A DNA stretch of 64,000 nucleotides. Source: Phycomyces nitens. Lineage: Eukaryota > Mucoromycota > Mucoromycetes > Mucorales > Phycomycetaceae. How positions within the stretch are numbered: the first letter of the stretch is position 1; every line of letters starts with the position of its first letter. The notes below the pieces were generated by a model. The model ran no database searches and was not told the DNA's origin. It saw only the letters and a list, made by a program, of their open reading frames with translations. The stretch lies in the NCBI GenBank assembly GCA_022702545.1, contig JAHRBC010000002.1, positions 1,674,001-1,738,000 on the forward strand, written 5' to 3'. This document shows positions 22,918 through 35,254 of this stretch, piece by piece. Made by a program: the position numbers and the translations under genes.

Positions 22918-24925
22918 ATGCTAATAACCGACCTTCCTCAAGAAATAATACATCGGTTGACGGAAATTCTTTCTCTTGAGGACAGAACCTCTTGCTCTCT
23001 AGTTTGCAAGTTATGGAAAGAAATCTTTCATGATTCCCTACACTCTGATCTAGTGATAGATTGGCTCTTATTAAAAAATCTTGTTAATCCTCCACAATAT
23101 GAGCCCAACGCGCTTAATCCGAGCTATTCGCCTAGAAAGATCCATCGCCAATATATGCCCAACGCGCTTAATCCGAGATATCGGCCTAGAAAGATCCATC
23201 GCCAATATATACTCAACGCGCTTAATCCGAGATATCGGTCTGGAGAGCTTCCTCCCCAATATGGCCAACCACTCCGCCTAAAAACTCGATTCCTTGTACG
23301 AAATCTGAAAATAAGCTCTAATACGCAAACAACAGACGAACAGCTCCACTTACTACAGAAAACCTTTCCGAATATAAAGTATCTTTATTTGGACGAAGGT
23401 TCCATATCCTTGGCCAACTTTGGAGTTACTGCTGACTGGAATATCTGGAGATCATTGACAGAACTCTACATTTCTTTGGACCTGAAATATGTGCCTGACA
23501 TCAATAATAAGCTTATGAAAATGATTCCGTGTTTACCCCTCTTGAGACGAATAGAGATCATCAATAGATACGAGAACGAAATACCAGTAGAATTTTTATT
23601 TGACGACTATGAAACCATTCACTCGCATTTAAACCACCTTGCGCACATGAAATTAAAATCAAATCTATTGACTCTATCCGAAACAGACATTGAACGTATG
23701 AGAAACGTATCGCCAGCCACGAACATGAGAAGCCTGGAAATAACCACTGATCATACAGACCATCAATGGCTATGTTATTTTGCTCGCAAATATCCCAATC
23801 TATGCACACTCAAGCTTTGTACAAAAAAACATTTACCCTGAAATTGATGAAAAAAGGAGCGATACGATAGCATTGTTCAAACAAGTGCCTCTGCCATTTC
23901 GACACCTTACAAAATTGGATTTTAAATACTACAGTTTGTTTAAAAAAGATCAACTGCTTTTTTGGGATATAATCCAATTTCCCAATATGCCGTTAAAGCA
24001 TATATCAGCTAACATTAACGTATCATATCGTATCGCTTCGCCTAATGATCCTTGTCATATTCCCAAACATATCGCAAAAGTTTGTCTTGCAGAATTCACA
24101 AAGACCATCGAATCATTTTGTCTGAAAAGTATATCTACATTTTCATCCCCAATCGACTTTGCAGAGATAAAGGACAACCTTTACAATCTAGTTGAATTGA
24201 GGCTCACCCCTTCCACGCCTATTGACATTGATACCCTTTTATGTGCACCGCCTCACTTGAAATCACTTGAGCTCCAAAAAAGTGATATCAAACTTAAAAA
24301 CGGACTCAACAATGCAAACAGATTTGGGCTCCAGTCGTTCTCAGTACATGATACAAGTATTACATCAGATGTTCTTCGGTTTCTGTCATTCCACTGCAGA
24401 AGTTTAAATGAGTTGAATTTAAAGTATGCGAAGATACATGGAAACTTTACGACACCTGGGTGCCAGTTTATTGATATGACCTACACCAACTTAAAGAAAA
24501 TGCATATAGAATATACAAAATTTCTTATACAAGACAACAACGAGTGTCCAGAAAACTTGAATATAGCTCTTATTACTCGACCAATTGACAATTTTCCTTC
24601 GAAACAATACTACGATTATTATTTATTGCCGATTTTTTGCAGTAGTCCACCTCCCAAAGCTTATAATGACTGGTTTTACATAGCTTATGGTAATAAAATG
24701 GTAAAAGTCTCATCAGAACAAGGCTCCCGTGTCGAGACATTTGTTTTAAACTATGAACAAAACAAAAGAATCACTAGCAAGAGTGACTATGATGAAAGTG
24801 AAAGAATGCCGGGAATTATTTTGAACAGCAACTGCGTTTTTGGATATACAAAGATAAAACTTGGTCATGTAGCTGATTTTAGGATCGAGTTCTTTGAAGA
24901 TGAGAATCAGTTCTCCAGGTGGTGA
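22918..24925 (+). pseudogene. Second F-box/LRR-like gene, disrupted by a one-base frameshift
   Basis: Paralogue of the 18996-20801 gene along its whole length (shared LPQEII...CSLVCKLWK F-box, GVTADWNIWR, SPATNM, FGYTKIKLGHVADF near the end). The frame from 22918 ends at 23841, but the frame used by the paralogue resumes at once (IYPEIDEKRSDTIALFK) and runs to 24925. Reading one base fewer in the A7 run at 23823-23829 restores a single frame of about 668 codons. This is either a recent null mutation or a sequencing error in a homopolymer. Residues about 63-116 carry three tandem 18-residue repeats that the first gene lacks. Confidence 0.75.
23104..23265 (+). repeat. Three in-frame 54-bp tandem repeats in the second F-box gene
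   Basis: Units at 23104-23157, 23158-23211 and 23212-23265. Each encodes 18 residues of the type PNALNPRYRPRKIHRQY. The first two are nearly identical, the third diverges at its end (GELPPQY). Absent from the paralogue. Confidence 0.9.
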
Positions 24926-25469
24926 TCCAGAAAGATTATTGCGTGTATTTATATATCCTGAGGGATTAGCAGATACTCACTTGGCCACTACGGCATGTAG
25001 ATCATATTTGACAATATAATCATACCAATAATAAATAGACTCAGTATTATACTGATGTTACTTCACAAGAAAACTGAAATGATTAAGAGGACGTCAAGCT
25101 CTAGATAAAAAGAGTATGTCATAGCCAAGACATAACGAGGTATAATGCTTGATGTATAATAATATTTCAGAATAGTAACACAGACATTAGGCTTAGAAGC
25201 GACCACTTTCTAATATCTAAATATAGTAAAGAGCATATATGCCTAGAAGTCCAAGCCATTAGGGCAATAGCAGGTTGTAAAGTATATGAAGAGCAGCACA
25301 GTTTTTATCATAATAAAGACAAACTGATATATATATATATATAGTTTCAAAGTACTCACTACTATCTATATTCTACTTATCATTCAACTCTTTTTTTTTT
25401 ACCTGAAAATATAACATTGCACGTAATACACAAAATATTGTGCAAATGTCTACCATTACAAGTAAGTGG
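24926..25469. other. AT-rich DNA, no gene seen
   Basis: Includes a (TA)n run near 25328-25342. No gene. Confidence 0.4.
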
Positions 25470-27480
25470 TTATTACTGTTATGTGAGGTGGTGAAAGGAC
25501 CGGCGAGGTTTATAGCCCAATGGTCGCATGGAAAATATGTATGGATTGGTCTTAGAGGGTGATAACCTTTCTTTGTTATGCTATACTTAGAAGCACTCTG
25601 TGATATTTGTAGTAGAAATTGGGACGGTGGATACTTTGAGACTCTTTATTGTGGTTTTGAAAAAGTAAAAATATATCCAGTTCTTGATTCAAGAAGTGTG
25701 TTAACTTAGTATTTATAATTATTGTTATAATTCTTATCAGCTTGGATATTCATTATAATAGCTGTGTTATCAGTTAATAGGTATTTTGGGACTTTGTCCC
25801 ACAATAGATTGGGTATGGTATTTTCATATTTGGATAAGGATTTCTGGATGGTATAGTTTGTCTTGATTTTAGATAATCCAGCTATCTGGGTTTATATATC
25901 ACTTTTCTCTGATATACCATTATGCCAAATACAACACACTCTATACAGCTTTGTACTACCTTAACGGCATCTCTATGTATGTTTGTCCAGTGTATGCCTT
26001 TGTTATGAAGTGAGTTTGTTATGGCGTCTGCTCCAAAGTGTCAAAAATGATGTGCTTTGGTGAGAAGGTCTTCTCTTTTACTCTCTTGTGGTGTTAGTAT
26101 TTTATCATGATTATCGTCAAGTAGCGTTTGTTGTCTGTTTATAACCATTTTTTGACCGCTACACGTTTCTGTGTAGTCATTACACCCTCCCGGCTCTTTA
26201 TCCGTAGGAAAAAGACATGGTAATTTGTTAGATAGGATGTTGCTGAGACCAAGAAGATGGAGTACCTCAAATGTATATTCAAGTATAGTTTATAGCCAGT
26301 TTATCATCATAGTATTGGTTATCTTTTGTATATGTATATATGTGAGGGCAATATGGTCTGTATACAACATGTGCGGATTACCCCATAGGTACTTATGAAA
26401 CTTGTTCAATGCGTATATGACGGCAAGTAGTTCACGTTTAGTTATAGAATAGTTTCTTTCACTTTTAGATAAGGCTCGTGCCATAAAACCTATATGTTGT
26501 GTCTCTCCATTAATCACTTGGTAGAGTACAGCGTCTATACCTATGTTGGATGCGTCTGTCGCCACACTGAATGGGTATTTAAGGTTGGGGTTGTTGTGTT
26601 TTAGGGTATTAAAACAATAAAAAAGTAGTAATGGAGATATAGGCAGTAAGTGAGTACTTTGAGACTGTATATAAGCTTGTCTTTATTAAGATACAAAATG
26701 TGCCGCTCTTTATATACTCTTTCAATCTGCTGTTACACACGATTTTGGACTTCCTGATACGTGGGGTCTTTCACTACATTAAGATATTAGATGGAGTAAG
26801 CTTCTGAGCTCAACGTCTATGTTAGTATTATTCTAATGCATTGCTATACCTCGTTTATCGTACCTTATTAGCTCTTAGCTAATCTGTACTCATAGCTTAT
26901 GGATATGTAAATTATATATTAATAAGCCTGGATCACCACAGGGGTAACACAATATTGGTGGCTTAAGTAGTACTTCTTTAAGGTTGTTGAAACTATCTGA
27001 TTGTTCTTTCGCTCATAGATATGTGAGATTTGCCTCGTTGCAAAGTTTATCCAGAAGTTCAGTGAGCAGGGATACATTAGGTATATACTCTCGGAAGTAA
27101 TTTATGATCCCAAGAAAATGTTTTATGTCTTTTCCGGTACTCAACAAAGGTCACTTTTGAATATTTCTACCTTTTCTTGTATCCAAGTAAATGCCTTTCT
27201 CTGATACACAAAAACCAAGTAGAAAAACTGCTCTCTGTGCAAAATGACACTTCTTTGGATTTAATATAAGATTAAACTCAGTGACTTTTTTCTATTAGAG
27301 CTTTGAAATGCGTTGCATGTTCTTTCATACTGTGAGTAAATACTACGATATCCTCAACAAACGCTGTAAGTGAGGTATTTGGAGTTTTTAGTATCTTTAA
27401 GGGGAATAAGAATACTGTGAGAGTATTATTCATTGAAGAAAAAAAATATTATGATTGCTTATATACTATTATTCAAACTC
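25470..27480 (-). mobile_element. Decayed Ty3-type LTR retrotransposon (RT, RNase H, integrase)
   Basis: Read on the minus strand in pol order. Around 27340 a degenerate polymerase motif reads FVEDIVVF, in place of Y-V-D-D. The RT thumb/connection reads LGIINYFREYIPNVSLL near 27100. An open piece at 26565-26290 is a good RNase H core (MATDASNIGIDAVLYQ, then SKSERNYSITKRELLAVIYAL). An integrase zinc-binding relic near 26060-25930 has AHHF, a stop, then HFGADA and CIEC. Stops and frame changes occur throughout, so it is dead. No long terminal repeats were recognised, so the ends are approximate. Confidence 0.75.
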
Positions 27481-28560
27481 CTTTGTAATTAAAGTCCCCA
27501 TCACGTAATGGTTGGTTGTCACTGTAGCAGTGTGAATTGTACGTATTCTTGGTATGTAATTGTTCCTGAAATATTGACTTGTCAGGGTCATTAGCACAGA
27601 GTAACCAGAGATTGGTTATGGAGTCTGTATTTCAATCAACTGCGGTGTGTGTACCACACACCTCACTCTTGTATAATTAATACATATTGAGCATCTTAAT
27701 TGAAGCGTTGTTTATAAGAGCCGAAGTGTCAGTTATACAGCAAATGTCGGGTTCATATTATTCTTTTACTTAAAAGGTGCTAACACATCCATATATCTCA
27801 CTGTAATAATACAAAAGCAGCAGATATATATCAAACATCATATATCACCTGTACTTTCAATTAACAAAGAACGTCAGTTATAAATATTTATCTAGACCAT
27901 TCTATAATCATCCACTGTACGTGTTGCTCAATTACAAAGCTAATAGTATTATGTCTGTAAAGGCTATCATTATGAAGACGCTAAAAAAAGGGCAAAAGTT
28001 TTTTGACTATGATTTCGACATTTGATTAGCTCAACATGGCAATGACAAGATGCATTGAATTGGAATGTTAAGACCATTTAACATGAAATCTCTAAAGCTT
28101 GTATATACCTTTTACTGGCCTAAAGATATATATTGTAGCAATAGCTCTAAGGTACATATTGTATGTCTTATTTTATTCATGTAATCTTAAAGAAATTTTA
28201 TTCCTGAATACAGAGAGCACGGGCCATTTCAGAGTAACACTCAGAAACTAATCGCCGTTCAAAGAAGTGACACTGCCTTAAAAGATATTACTACACCGAT
28301 GAACACCACCTTCTTTCAAACTGATACTACGATTTAAAAGTTCTTTACTTGTTTACTTGCTTCCATTGAAAAAGAAGTAGTCTTAACATTAGTTCAGTCA
28401 AACTTATTTACATACAAATATGCGCTTCCATATATGGCAAACCAATACATTCCCACACTTTGATGACTTCATCACCTAAAAATTTTTCTATATCTTAACG
28501 CACTGGGGGCGAGATTTTGTATTTTTCCCTTTACCTCTCTCTTTCCATTTCATCGCCGCA
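27481..28560. other. AT-rich DNA, no gene seen
   Basis: No supportable gene. 28500-28580 has a pyrimidine-rich leader-like stretch ending in CAGGTAAGT, which looks like a promoter plus splice donor, but no convincing coding sequence follows. Confidence 0.35.
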
Positions 28561-28979
28561 AACCAATATTTGGATCCAGGTAAGTACAAATATCTTTCTA
28601 TCTCCTATTCATCCATCTTCCATCTCATACTACACGCCCTTTATAACAATAAAGACGCGTTATTGATGATGGATGGATGTTTTTCACGTTTGGATCACTG
28701 TATTTTTGCCACAAAAACTCACATTTTTTTACTTGTATCTTGTCTCTACACGCGTCCATTGATCAAAAAGTCAAGTACATGGGTCCACTACATCTGCCAC
28801 TGCCTAAGCAAGTCTAAATGGTCTTATAATCATGTTCCGAAGGTCCGCTTTGTGCTCAACAGCCATCCACCTATTGTCCTTCTACAAGGAGCGTTTCAAA
28901 AAATTAAAACGTTTTCAAGGCCATGTCAAGATGAGAATTGCAAGTCAATGCCATTAGATTGCAAGTCAAGATGAAAAGT

Positions 28980-29740
28980 GACTCCATTCATTTTCAATAA
29001 AAGTCTTCATTGCAAAGAAGCCAACTGCTCTTTCTACTGGTGGCTCGCTGACTCCAACATGAGTATGTCAAAGTCTTGATGTCAGACAGCTGGGCTTGAT
29101 GAAAGATAGTTCTGACTCTTATGTGGGCAAATGTCCACTTTAAGACCCCAGAGCCTTCTTTCGATAGCTCGCTCCCTGGGATCAATAAGACGTTGGTAAA
29201 CTTTTGACAGCAGCTGCCAGCTTTGATAAAGAACGTTTCGGCGGCCATTCCCCTGGAGCTAGCATGGAAACACCACAGTCTTGACATCGGAAAGCTCAGC
29301 TTGATGAAAGATGGTTCCAACTCTTTAGTGGGTGGAATTCCGCTAAAGGGCGCGGACCCATTTTTCAATTGCTAGTTTTTCGGTACCAAGACAACAACGG
29401 CGGCTATCCTTGATGAAAACCTTTTCTGACTCTTAAGGGGACAAACTCCCATAATGAAGAGTCTGAAATGGTTTTCAGCCGCACATGTTACGGTGCCAAA
29501 ATGCAGGTCAAGAATTATTGATACCAGACCGCTAGAGTTGATCAATATAACTTCAGGCTCTTTGAAATATATATATATTAAAGATACTGAACAGTTGTTC
29601 AACCACTAGTAATCTGGTGACAGCACCTGAATACCAATACCTTCCGTTCAAACAGCTGGACTTGATCATAAAATGGTTGCGACTCTTTGAGGACAAGCGT
29701 CTAATATAAAGAAGCCGATTCATTTGTGAGAATCAATATG
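28980..29740. repeat. Cluster of imperfect ~80-130-bp repeats
   Basis: A motif of the form CTTGATGAAAgatgGTTcTGACTCTTt.GtGGaCAAA recurs at about 29095, 29221, 29300, 29409, 29537 and 29661, spaced 79-128 bp. Linking sequence between copies also repeats in part (GAAGCC...TCATT; GACAGCAGCTG). The block is more GC-rich than its flanks. I found no coding frame running through all copies. Confidence 0.55.
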
Positions 29741-30724
29741 TTAGCCTGCCAGTAGAGACCATGTGGTGTAAGTTTTCAGGTTAATGGTAGACATCGACGA
29801 AAATATATGTATGTTAAGACTAATATTTTTTCTTGTGTACATGTGTAGGTTTACTGGTCAATCTTCATCCGCATGCCAAGGCCAGGCCGACGATCAGGAT
29901 GGTTCAAGACGGGGTTGGTGGAGGGTTGCAGCTAAGTATGAGCGAGGTGCTATCAATCGGTTTTTGTATTTGTTGGTTCATCGCCAGGGTCCATCCGTTT
30001 GTCCAGTCTTGTCAGTAGATCCGTTGGGTTGGAGTAATGGTGAGGGGGGTAAGTGAAGGGCAAGTACATTTGGCTTACTACTTACATACGTATTTTTTAC
30101 CATCTCTGGCTGCCGCTATTGATGTAGAGGTATTTGTGTGCGTTTATTTATATTCTAAAGTCGTTTCTAGGAAATAAATATAATATTGATGACTCGTGTT
30201 TTTAAATAGTATTCATGTTATGACTTTGAAATGGGATTCTGAAAACATATTGAGATAATAAAGGTTTAACGAGTTTACTGAAGATATTGTTTTAAAGATT
30301 TATAAATAGTAGTTAAACAAGTAACAAGTAAGAATGTCAGATGTGTTAAGCCGGATAATATACATGTAAATGTTAATCTATTATAGATTTTAGTAGTCCA
30401 TTAGAAGATTATATATACAATTTTAGTATAGCATTCAATTGACACAATCGGTTATGACTTCATGATGACTATAAGTGATGTATATTTGTTTAAGCAGCAT
30501 TTTGTTTTGAAGATACGTAGTTCTTTTCGGTAGTAAGACACATTCAAACTCGTACAGGTAGCATGTTAATAGTATATTCTTATTAGAGGTTTTGCGGTTT
30601 TATTTTCACTTTATTTTCACTTTGTCCACATTTTTTTTTGGAAAAATCATTTAAATTCTATTAGTAAAACTTCAATGCATAATACCTTTGTTTATTCTAT
30701 TTAAAACACTTTACTTTATTAAAA
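29741..30724. other. Intergenic; short GC-richer patch then AT-rich DNA
   Basis: 29840-30056 is GC-richer with a 90-codon open frame and GT/AG-like borders, but no recognisable domain. From 30060 on the DNA is AT-rich with no gene. Confidence 0.3.
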
Positions 30725-31710
30725 ATGAAATGTACTCGCTATCTTGTAAGAGCTGCAATTCTCTACTATGACCTACGCAATGCAATCATAGAGCAGAACG
30801 AGGTTGAAGATGAACTGTTTATTTGTTTGGATCATGATTCCAAAGTGTATGCATTGTATAGGCGATAGAGTCCTTTCGACATCTCTTTGTTGAAATATGA
30901 CACTTGCAAGTCATTGTTTAGATTTACAGGCGCTAAGTTTCAACTGATGGCAAGATTTTTGTGTTTCGCTGAACAGGTTTCTTTCTGAAATGCAACACAT
31001 TAAAGCTTTTATTTGTACTGAGGCTTATTACTTGCCATCATGCTTTGAAAGTTGTCATATCCTTCAAGACAGGCAGACTTGAAACTACGTTTTAAGGTGA
31101 ACAAGGCAACTATTAGCATTATCTTTAATTCAGTGATTGCATTGCTGTACAGACAGCACTATGAAGAGATCTGATTCAACAAAAACAATCTACATCCCTT
31201 TAACCTTGTAATATTTTCTGATGCTACAGAAAGAAAAGGTAAGCAACTGTTTTGGAAAATTACGCTTGATAATGGTGGCGTCTCTGATTATATATCTTTT
31301 TATTAAGGATCTTGTTATGAAGGGGTCAATGGATTCATCGACGGTAGGTCGAAGGGCATGGCACATCCAGTCATATACTAGGAGGGTGTCTACAATGGTG
31401 TCGCACGTATCCCAAATTAATGAATAAAACTTCATTACTTTAATCTTTAAAATTTGTGATTATTTAGCAATATCATGGTTTAAAATATCAACGCATAGTA
31501 ACCCCAGATGGCATTACAGTCAATCTGAGTGGACCTTTCCCAGGATCTGTCTATGACCAGAGTATGCTGGTTGATAGTGCCATAACTGGTGAACTTTTGG
31601 AGAACATAGACTTGAGAAGTAATAGAGGACAGCTTTATGCCATATATGCTGATCCAGTATACAGTTCTTGAGATGTTATCATCAAGCCTTTCAGGAACAG
31701 TAAGTTTGTA
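30725..31710 (+). pseudogene. Decayed Harbinger/HARBI1-type DDE transposase
   Basis: Frame pieces in order give LFRFTGAKFQLMARFLCF (Harbinger-type N-terminal signature), LHPFNLVIFSDA, GFIDGRSKGMAHP (the G-F-I-D-G first-Asp motif), then after about 65 bp of intron-like sequence YHGLKYQRIVTPDGITVNL, GPFPGSVYDQSML (second Asp) and YADPVYS. This order is characteristic of PIF/Harbinger transposases. At least five in-frame stops are present (after YRR, SFS, EEI, VIY and YSS), so it is inactive. The pieces are joined across GT-AG-like gaps, so the source gene had introns. Confidence 0.75.
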
Positions 31711-32164
31711 ATTAATTATTATATAGCAAATATATTCATCTTTTCTATATACATTTTACTATATATTTTTACTGTTAGATAGACCTGAGCATTATTACAG
31801 TATCCTATTCCTTTTATTGTATACATTTTTGCCTTTTGAACTCATGGGAAACCATTATGTATCAATTATCTTTGCATTTTGTACTAATAACGCCAGTTAT
31901 TTTTCCTTTTTCGTGCTACCTCGGATACTACAAAATCGAAAAATAGCTTTTTATGGAAAATGTGAATGTATGAATAATGGCCCCAAACCTCTCTAGTATT
32001 ACTCAACGCCGGACAATAAGTCACTTTTCATGAGCCCGGTAAGATATATTAGATAAGCGCTTTAAAAAACGTCGTGTACGAGAGCGAGAACGTCGTGTTC
32101 GAATCATTATAGCGTTGGAAAGCAGCCATCTTGGTTGAAAGATCTATTTAAAGAATCTTATATT
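31711..32164. other. AT-rich DNA, no gene seen
   Basis: No supportable feature. Confidence 0.4.
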
Positions 32165-32590
32165 CAATTATGTCAAAAAGAGATCGCCAGACAGCTTGTG
32201 AGCAAGAATCTCCCAGTTGCTATCCCTTGAGTTCTGTGGAAATCAGTTTGGGATCCGGTCTTACTACTGCCTTGTACTCGTCAAGAACGTTGTTTTCTGC
32301 TCAAATGGCGCTTTGCTTCTTCCCTCTCCACCCAAAACCTGTCAGTGTGGTGCAATTTGTGGTCATAGTCGATGTGTTGTGTACTATTGATCAAACCACT
32401 TTTCAATACAAAACATCCCAGGAACCACATCCTGGTCAAACTCTCGTCCAAACCCTCACCCACCCCTCGACGACGAAAAGAGCCTATCCCTGGCGATCAT
32501 TTCCCTTGGCTTACATCCGAAGTATCCACTGTCCCCTACAAATCCCTCCCGTCTGCGTCCTCCCCTGGCTGTGCTTAGTATGATAATGGT
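32165..32590 (+). pseudogene. Possible LINE reverse-transcriptase C-terminal relic
   Basis: A GC-richer island. One frame reads EIARQLVSKNLPVAI, then after a stop VLWKSVWDPVLLLPCTRQ and LLKWRFASSLSTQ. This is reminiscent of the W-x-x-x-W zinc-binding region at the end of LINE reverse transcriptases. Evidence is thin and no RT core is present upstream. Confidence 0.25.
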
Positions 32591-33121
32591 GTCTTGTGCT
32601 GTACGACCAGATTCATAAATGAATTACTCGAGTTTTCAAAAGGGAATCCCTCTTTGGAACCACTCTTTGTGCCATCAGCACCCCATTTATTCTCAACTCT
32701 TTACGTCCTATTTCTTCTTTATTCATCTAGTAGTTTCGCGTGTGTTTTTTTACCAGCTGTATATTTCTATTTTACATGCTCTCTTTTCCTTTTATTTGAC
32801 TACCATCTCTGTCATACAGTGTCAAACCCTAATACTTTTTTTTCTTTGTTCTTGTGTCTTGTTCTTTTCCCCTCAATACCCAGAGATTTCTTTTTATATA
32901 CTCAATTGCTCTACAATTCTCATGGGTGGCCTATATACCTATAGTAACCAGTCCTTGATGCACCCACAAATAAAACAAAATACGTTTCATCTGACCATCT
33001 CTACAGTACTTTTGAATCAATACATATATAAAAAAATCGTCACATGACGCATACTACGCCCAATTTATCAATTAGAGAGCAAATACCAGAAAGAGGAGTT
33101 GCTTGCATAACAAACTAAATA
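32591..33121. other. Promoter region of the ubinuclein-like gene
   Basis: T-rich low-complexity sequence; open frames here come from base composition. No gene seen. Confidence 0.4.
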
Positions 33122-35254
33122 ATGGATCCCATTCCCAATGGCCAGCGTCCTACAGCTATACGTATAGACATTCCAAATGGCCAGACCTTACCGGTCATGA
33201 TCAACTATAACCAACTTTTGGCCGAAAAAAAGGAAAAGATCCCATTTAGTGCAATGGAATCTGCTGATCGTGATATGGATTATGAGTTTCGACGATTAAT
33301 GGAAGAGCAAGCAGCCCAGAATGATTACCGGGATGACGATGACGACGATATCAATTCAGACGATCTAGATTCAGAAGATGATCATGGCGATGTATGTAAA
33401 TTCAAGGCTGGATTCATATTGATCTTTTCTTTTGAAAAAAAACAATTCTACAGGGCGAACGACGCAATGCAGACTGCGAATACGATGTCGACGATCCGTT
33501 TATTGATGACAGTGATATGCTCCTCGACAATCCCTGTGAGATATCTGCTCCCGAAAGACAAGGCTATTTTGTTTATTATGGTGCCTGGAAAGGAGATCCA
33601 ATGTGAGTATTGAATAATGAATGAACCAAACAATTCTTTTTATCAAGAGTTGACCGAATCCTAAAGTGAGCAGAAAGAAGAAGAGGTCGAGAAAAAGGCC
33701 CCAAAGAAGCGATCTTCAAAACCAAAGGCGCAGACTGCACAGCCTAAGAAAGATAAAACTACCAAAGTGAGCTCTATCAAGCGTACACCCGAGACAATCG
33801 AGCTGTCTGATGATGATGACATCCCTGGATTAGAATACATTGATGACATGGAGGATATTCAACCTATACATGGATCTTCACATTCTAACAAAAAAGAACG
33901 CTCAGGAGATGAGGATAGAGGATGGGATGCAACCTTGGACAGAAAAAGCAGCACACCCATCCAAGAAGGGGGATCCCATGAAAAGAAGAAGAAGACCGGA
34001 AAGGTGGCTCTTGTGAGTCGACCAAGAGTGAGATAGATATAATCTGACTAGATGATTTTAGGCACCACTCAGTCCGGAAGTACAGGCCCTTATGGATAAG
34101 CTAGAGGAAGATGTAAAGCATGGTAAGATGGGATTATCAAAGAGTAAGATGTTGAGATGTCTATATAGAATCCTTTGAAAACAAGGCCAGGTTCCCAACA
34201 AGCCTGCGTCCAGCAGTTCTTGAGGCAGGTGCGATTGTTTTCCGACAATTGAACATGATTGATGACAATCTTGTTGGGCACCTAATGCGAATCCTCCCTT
34301 ACAACCGATTCACACTTCGAGTAAGTATATTGGTCTGACAAGGATCTCGGCTGATTTTGTTTTAGAAATATATTATCACCAAGGCTGGCCCTGGGCGTCT
34401 GGCAGAGCTTCAGAGAGAGATTGATACTCTCGAGGCTCAGCTTAAGGCTAGAGTGGATAAGGTTATGCCAGAACAACAACGACTTCACCAGGAAAAAGTG
34501 GCTGCATCTCGTAAGTTATTTTGGCCAAATGATTGGTTTATTGATGTTCTTTAAAGGAGCCGAGGGTTTATCTGATCGGCCAGAGGAGAATCCAGCCTTG
34601 GTAAAGAAGTTTAAATGGACAGATGAAGAACGACAGATTGTGTTTGAGATTATCAAGAATGTCAATGCCATCACAGCCATCACGAATGAGATAGGGTAAA
34701 TTGACCATTGTATCCAATGATACTAAAACGAGTGCGCTAGTTCATTTGCAGCCAAACCACCGCCCACAGTAGCAGAAGTATCTGCCCGAAAGCTCATGTA
34801 TCTTCGTGTAAGAATAACGATTTCTTGTTTATGATCTGACAATTGATTTGATGGTAGCTGCTCCCATGCTGGCCAGAGGGTTGGATGGCTACTATTGAAA
34901 TGAGTCGCCAGCTGAGTCAGTACAAGGTCAAGGAAGGCAAAAAGGTCCTACAGGATGAAACGAGATTTTCCCAAGGTGGTATTGCCCCAGGCGTCAAGAG
35001 AAGTGTCTCAATGACATTTGGACCAGATCCTCCACGCCAGCATATATCACCTAGTTTATCAACAGAGCCCGTGCGCAAGAAAGGTATTGAAGACTGCTGT
35101 CAATATGCCTAATATCCTGACAGACTTGTTTGTAGTGTCTCCATTTGTGCCCAGCAAAGGAGTTCCTCCCATTACTTCTCAGGCCAGAATGCAGTGGCAA
35201 AAGTCGCCTTCAATGAAGATTGAATCGCTAATTAGCAAGCCAGCTGAAAAATAG
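33122..35254 (+). CDS. Ubinuclein/HPC2-like subunit of the HIRA histone chaperone
   Basis: Ten exons (33122-33391, 33454-33602, 33667-34012, 34062-34122, 34169-34320, 34366-34510, 34557-34695, 34741-34807, 34858-35083, 35136-35254) give 557 residues. Exon 2 holds the HPC2-related domain, with the hallmark YDVDDPFIDDSD and a downstream GYFVYYGAW. An acidic stretch precedes it and a basic Lys-rich linker follows. The middle region (exons 4-8, LRPAVLEAG through IKNVNAIT) matches the helical ubinuclein middle domain in position and character. By family knowledge it binds HIRA and histone H3.3-H4 for replication-independent nucleosome assembly and gene silencing. The HPC2 motif makes the identity firm. 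Confidence 0.85.

Noticed and set aside
28570..28974. 134-codon plus-strand frame after a promoter-like stretch
   Set aside because: No recognisable domain and the apparent splice donor just upstream has no convincing partner; not enough to call a gene.
32060..32110. TTCGAATC near 32098 considered as a tRNA T-loop
   Set aside because: No acceptor stem, D-arm or anticodon arm could be folded around it.
32594..33047. Two overlapping Phe/Leu/Ser-rich plus-strand frames
   Set aside because: Composition reflects T-rich promoter DNA upstream of the ubinuclein gene; no start context or domain.
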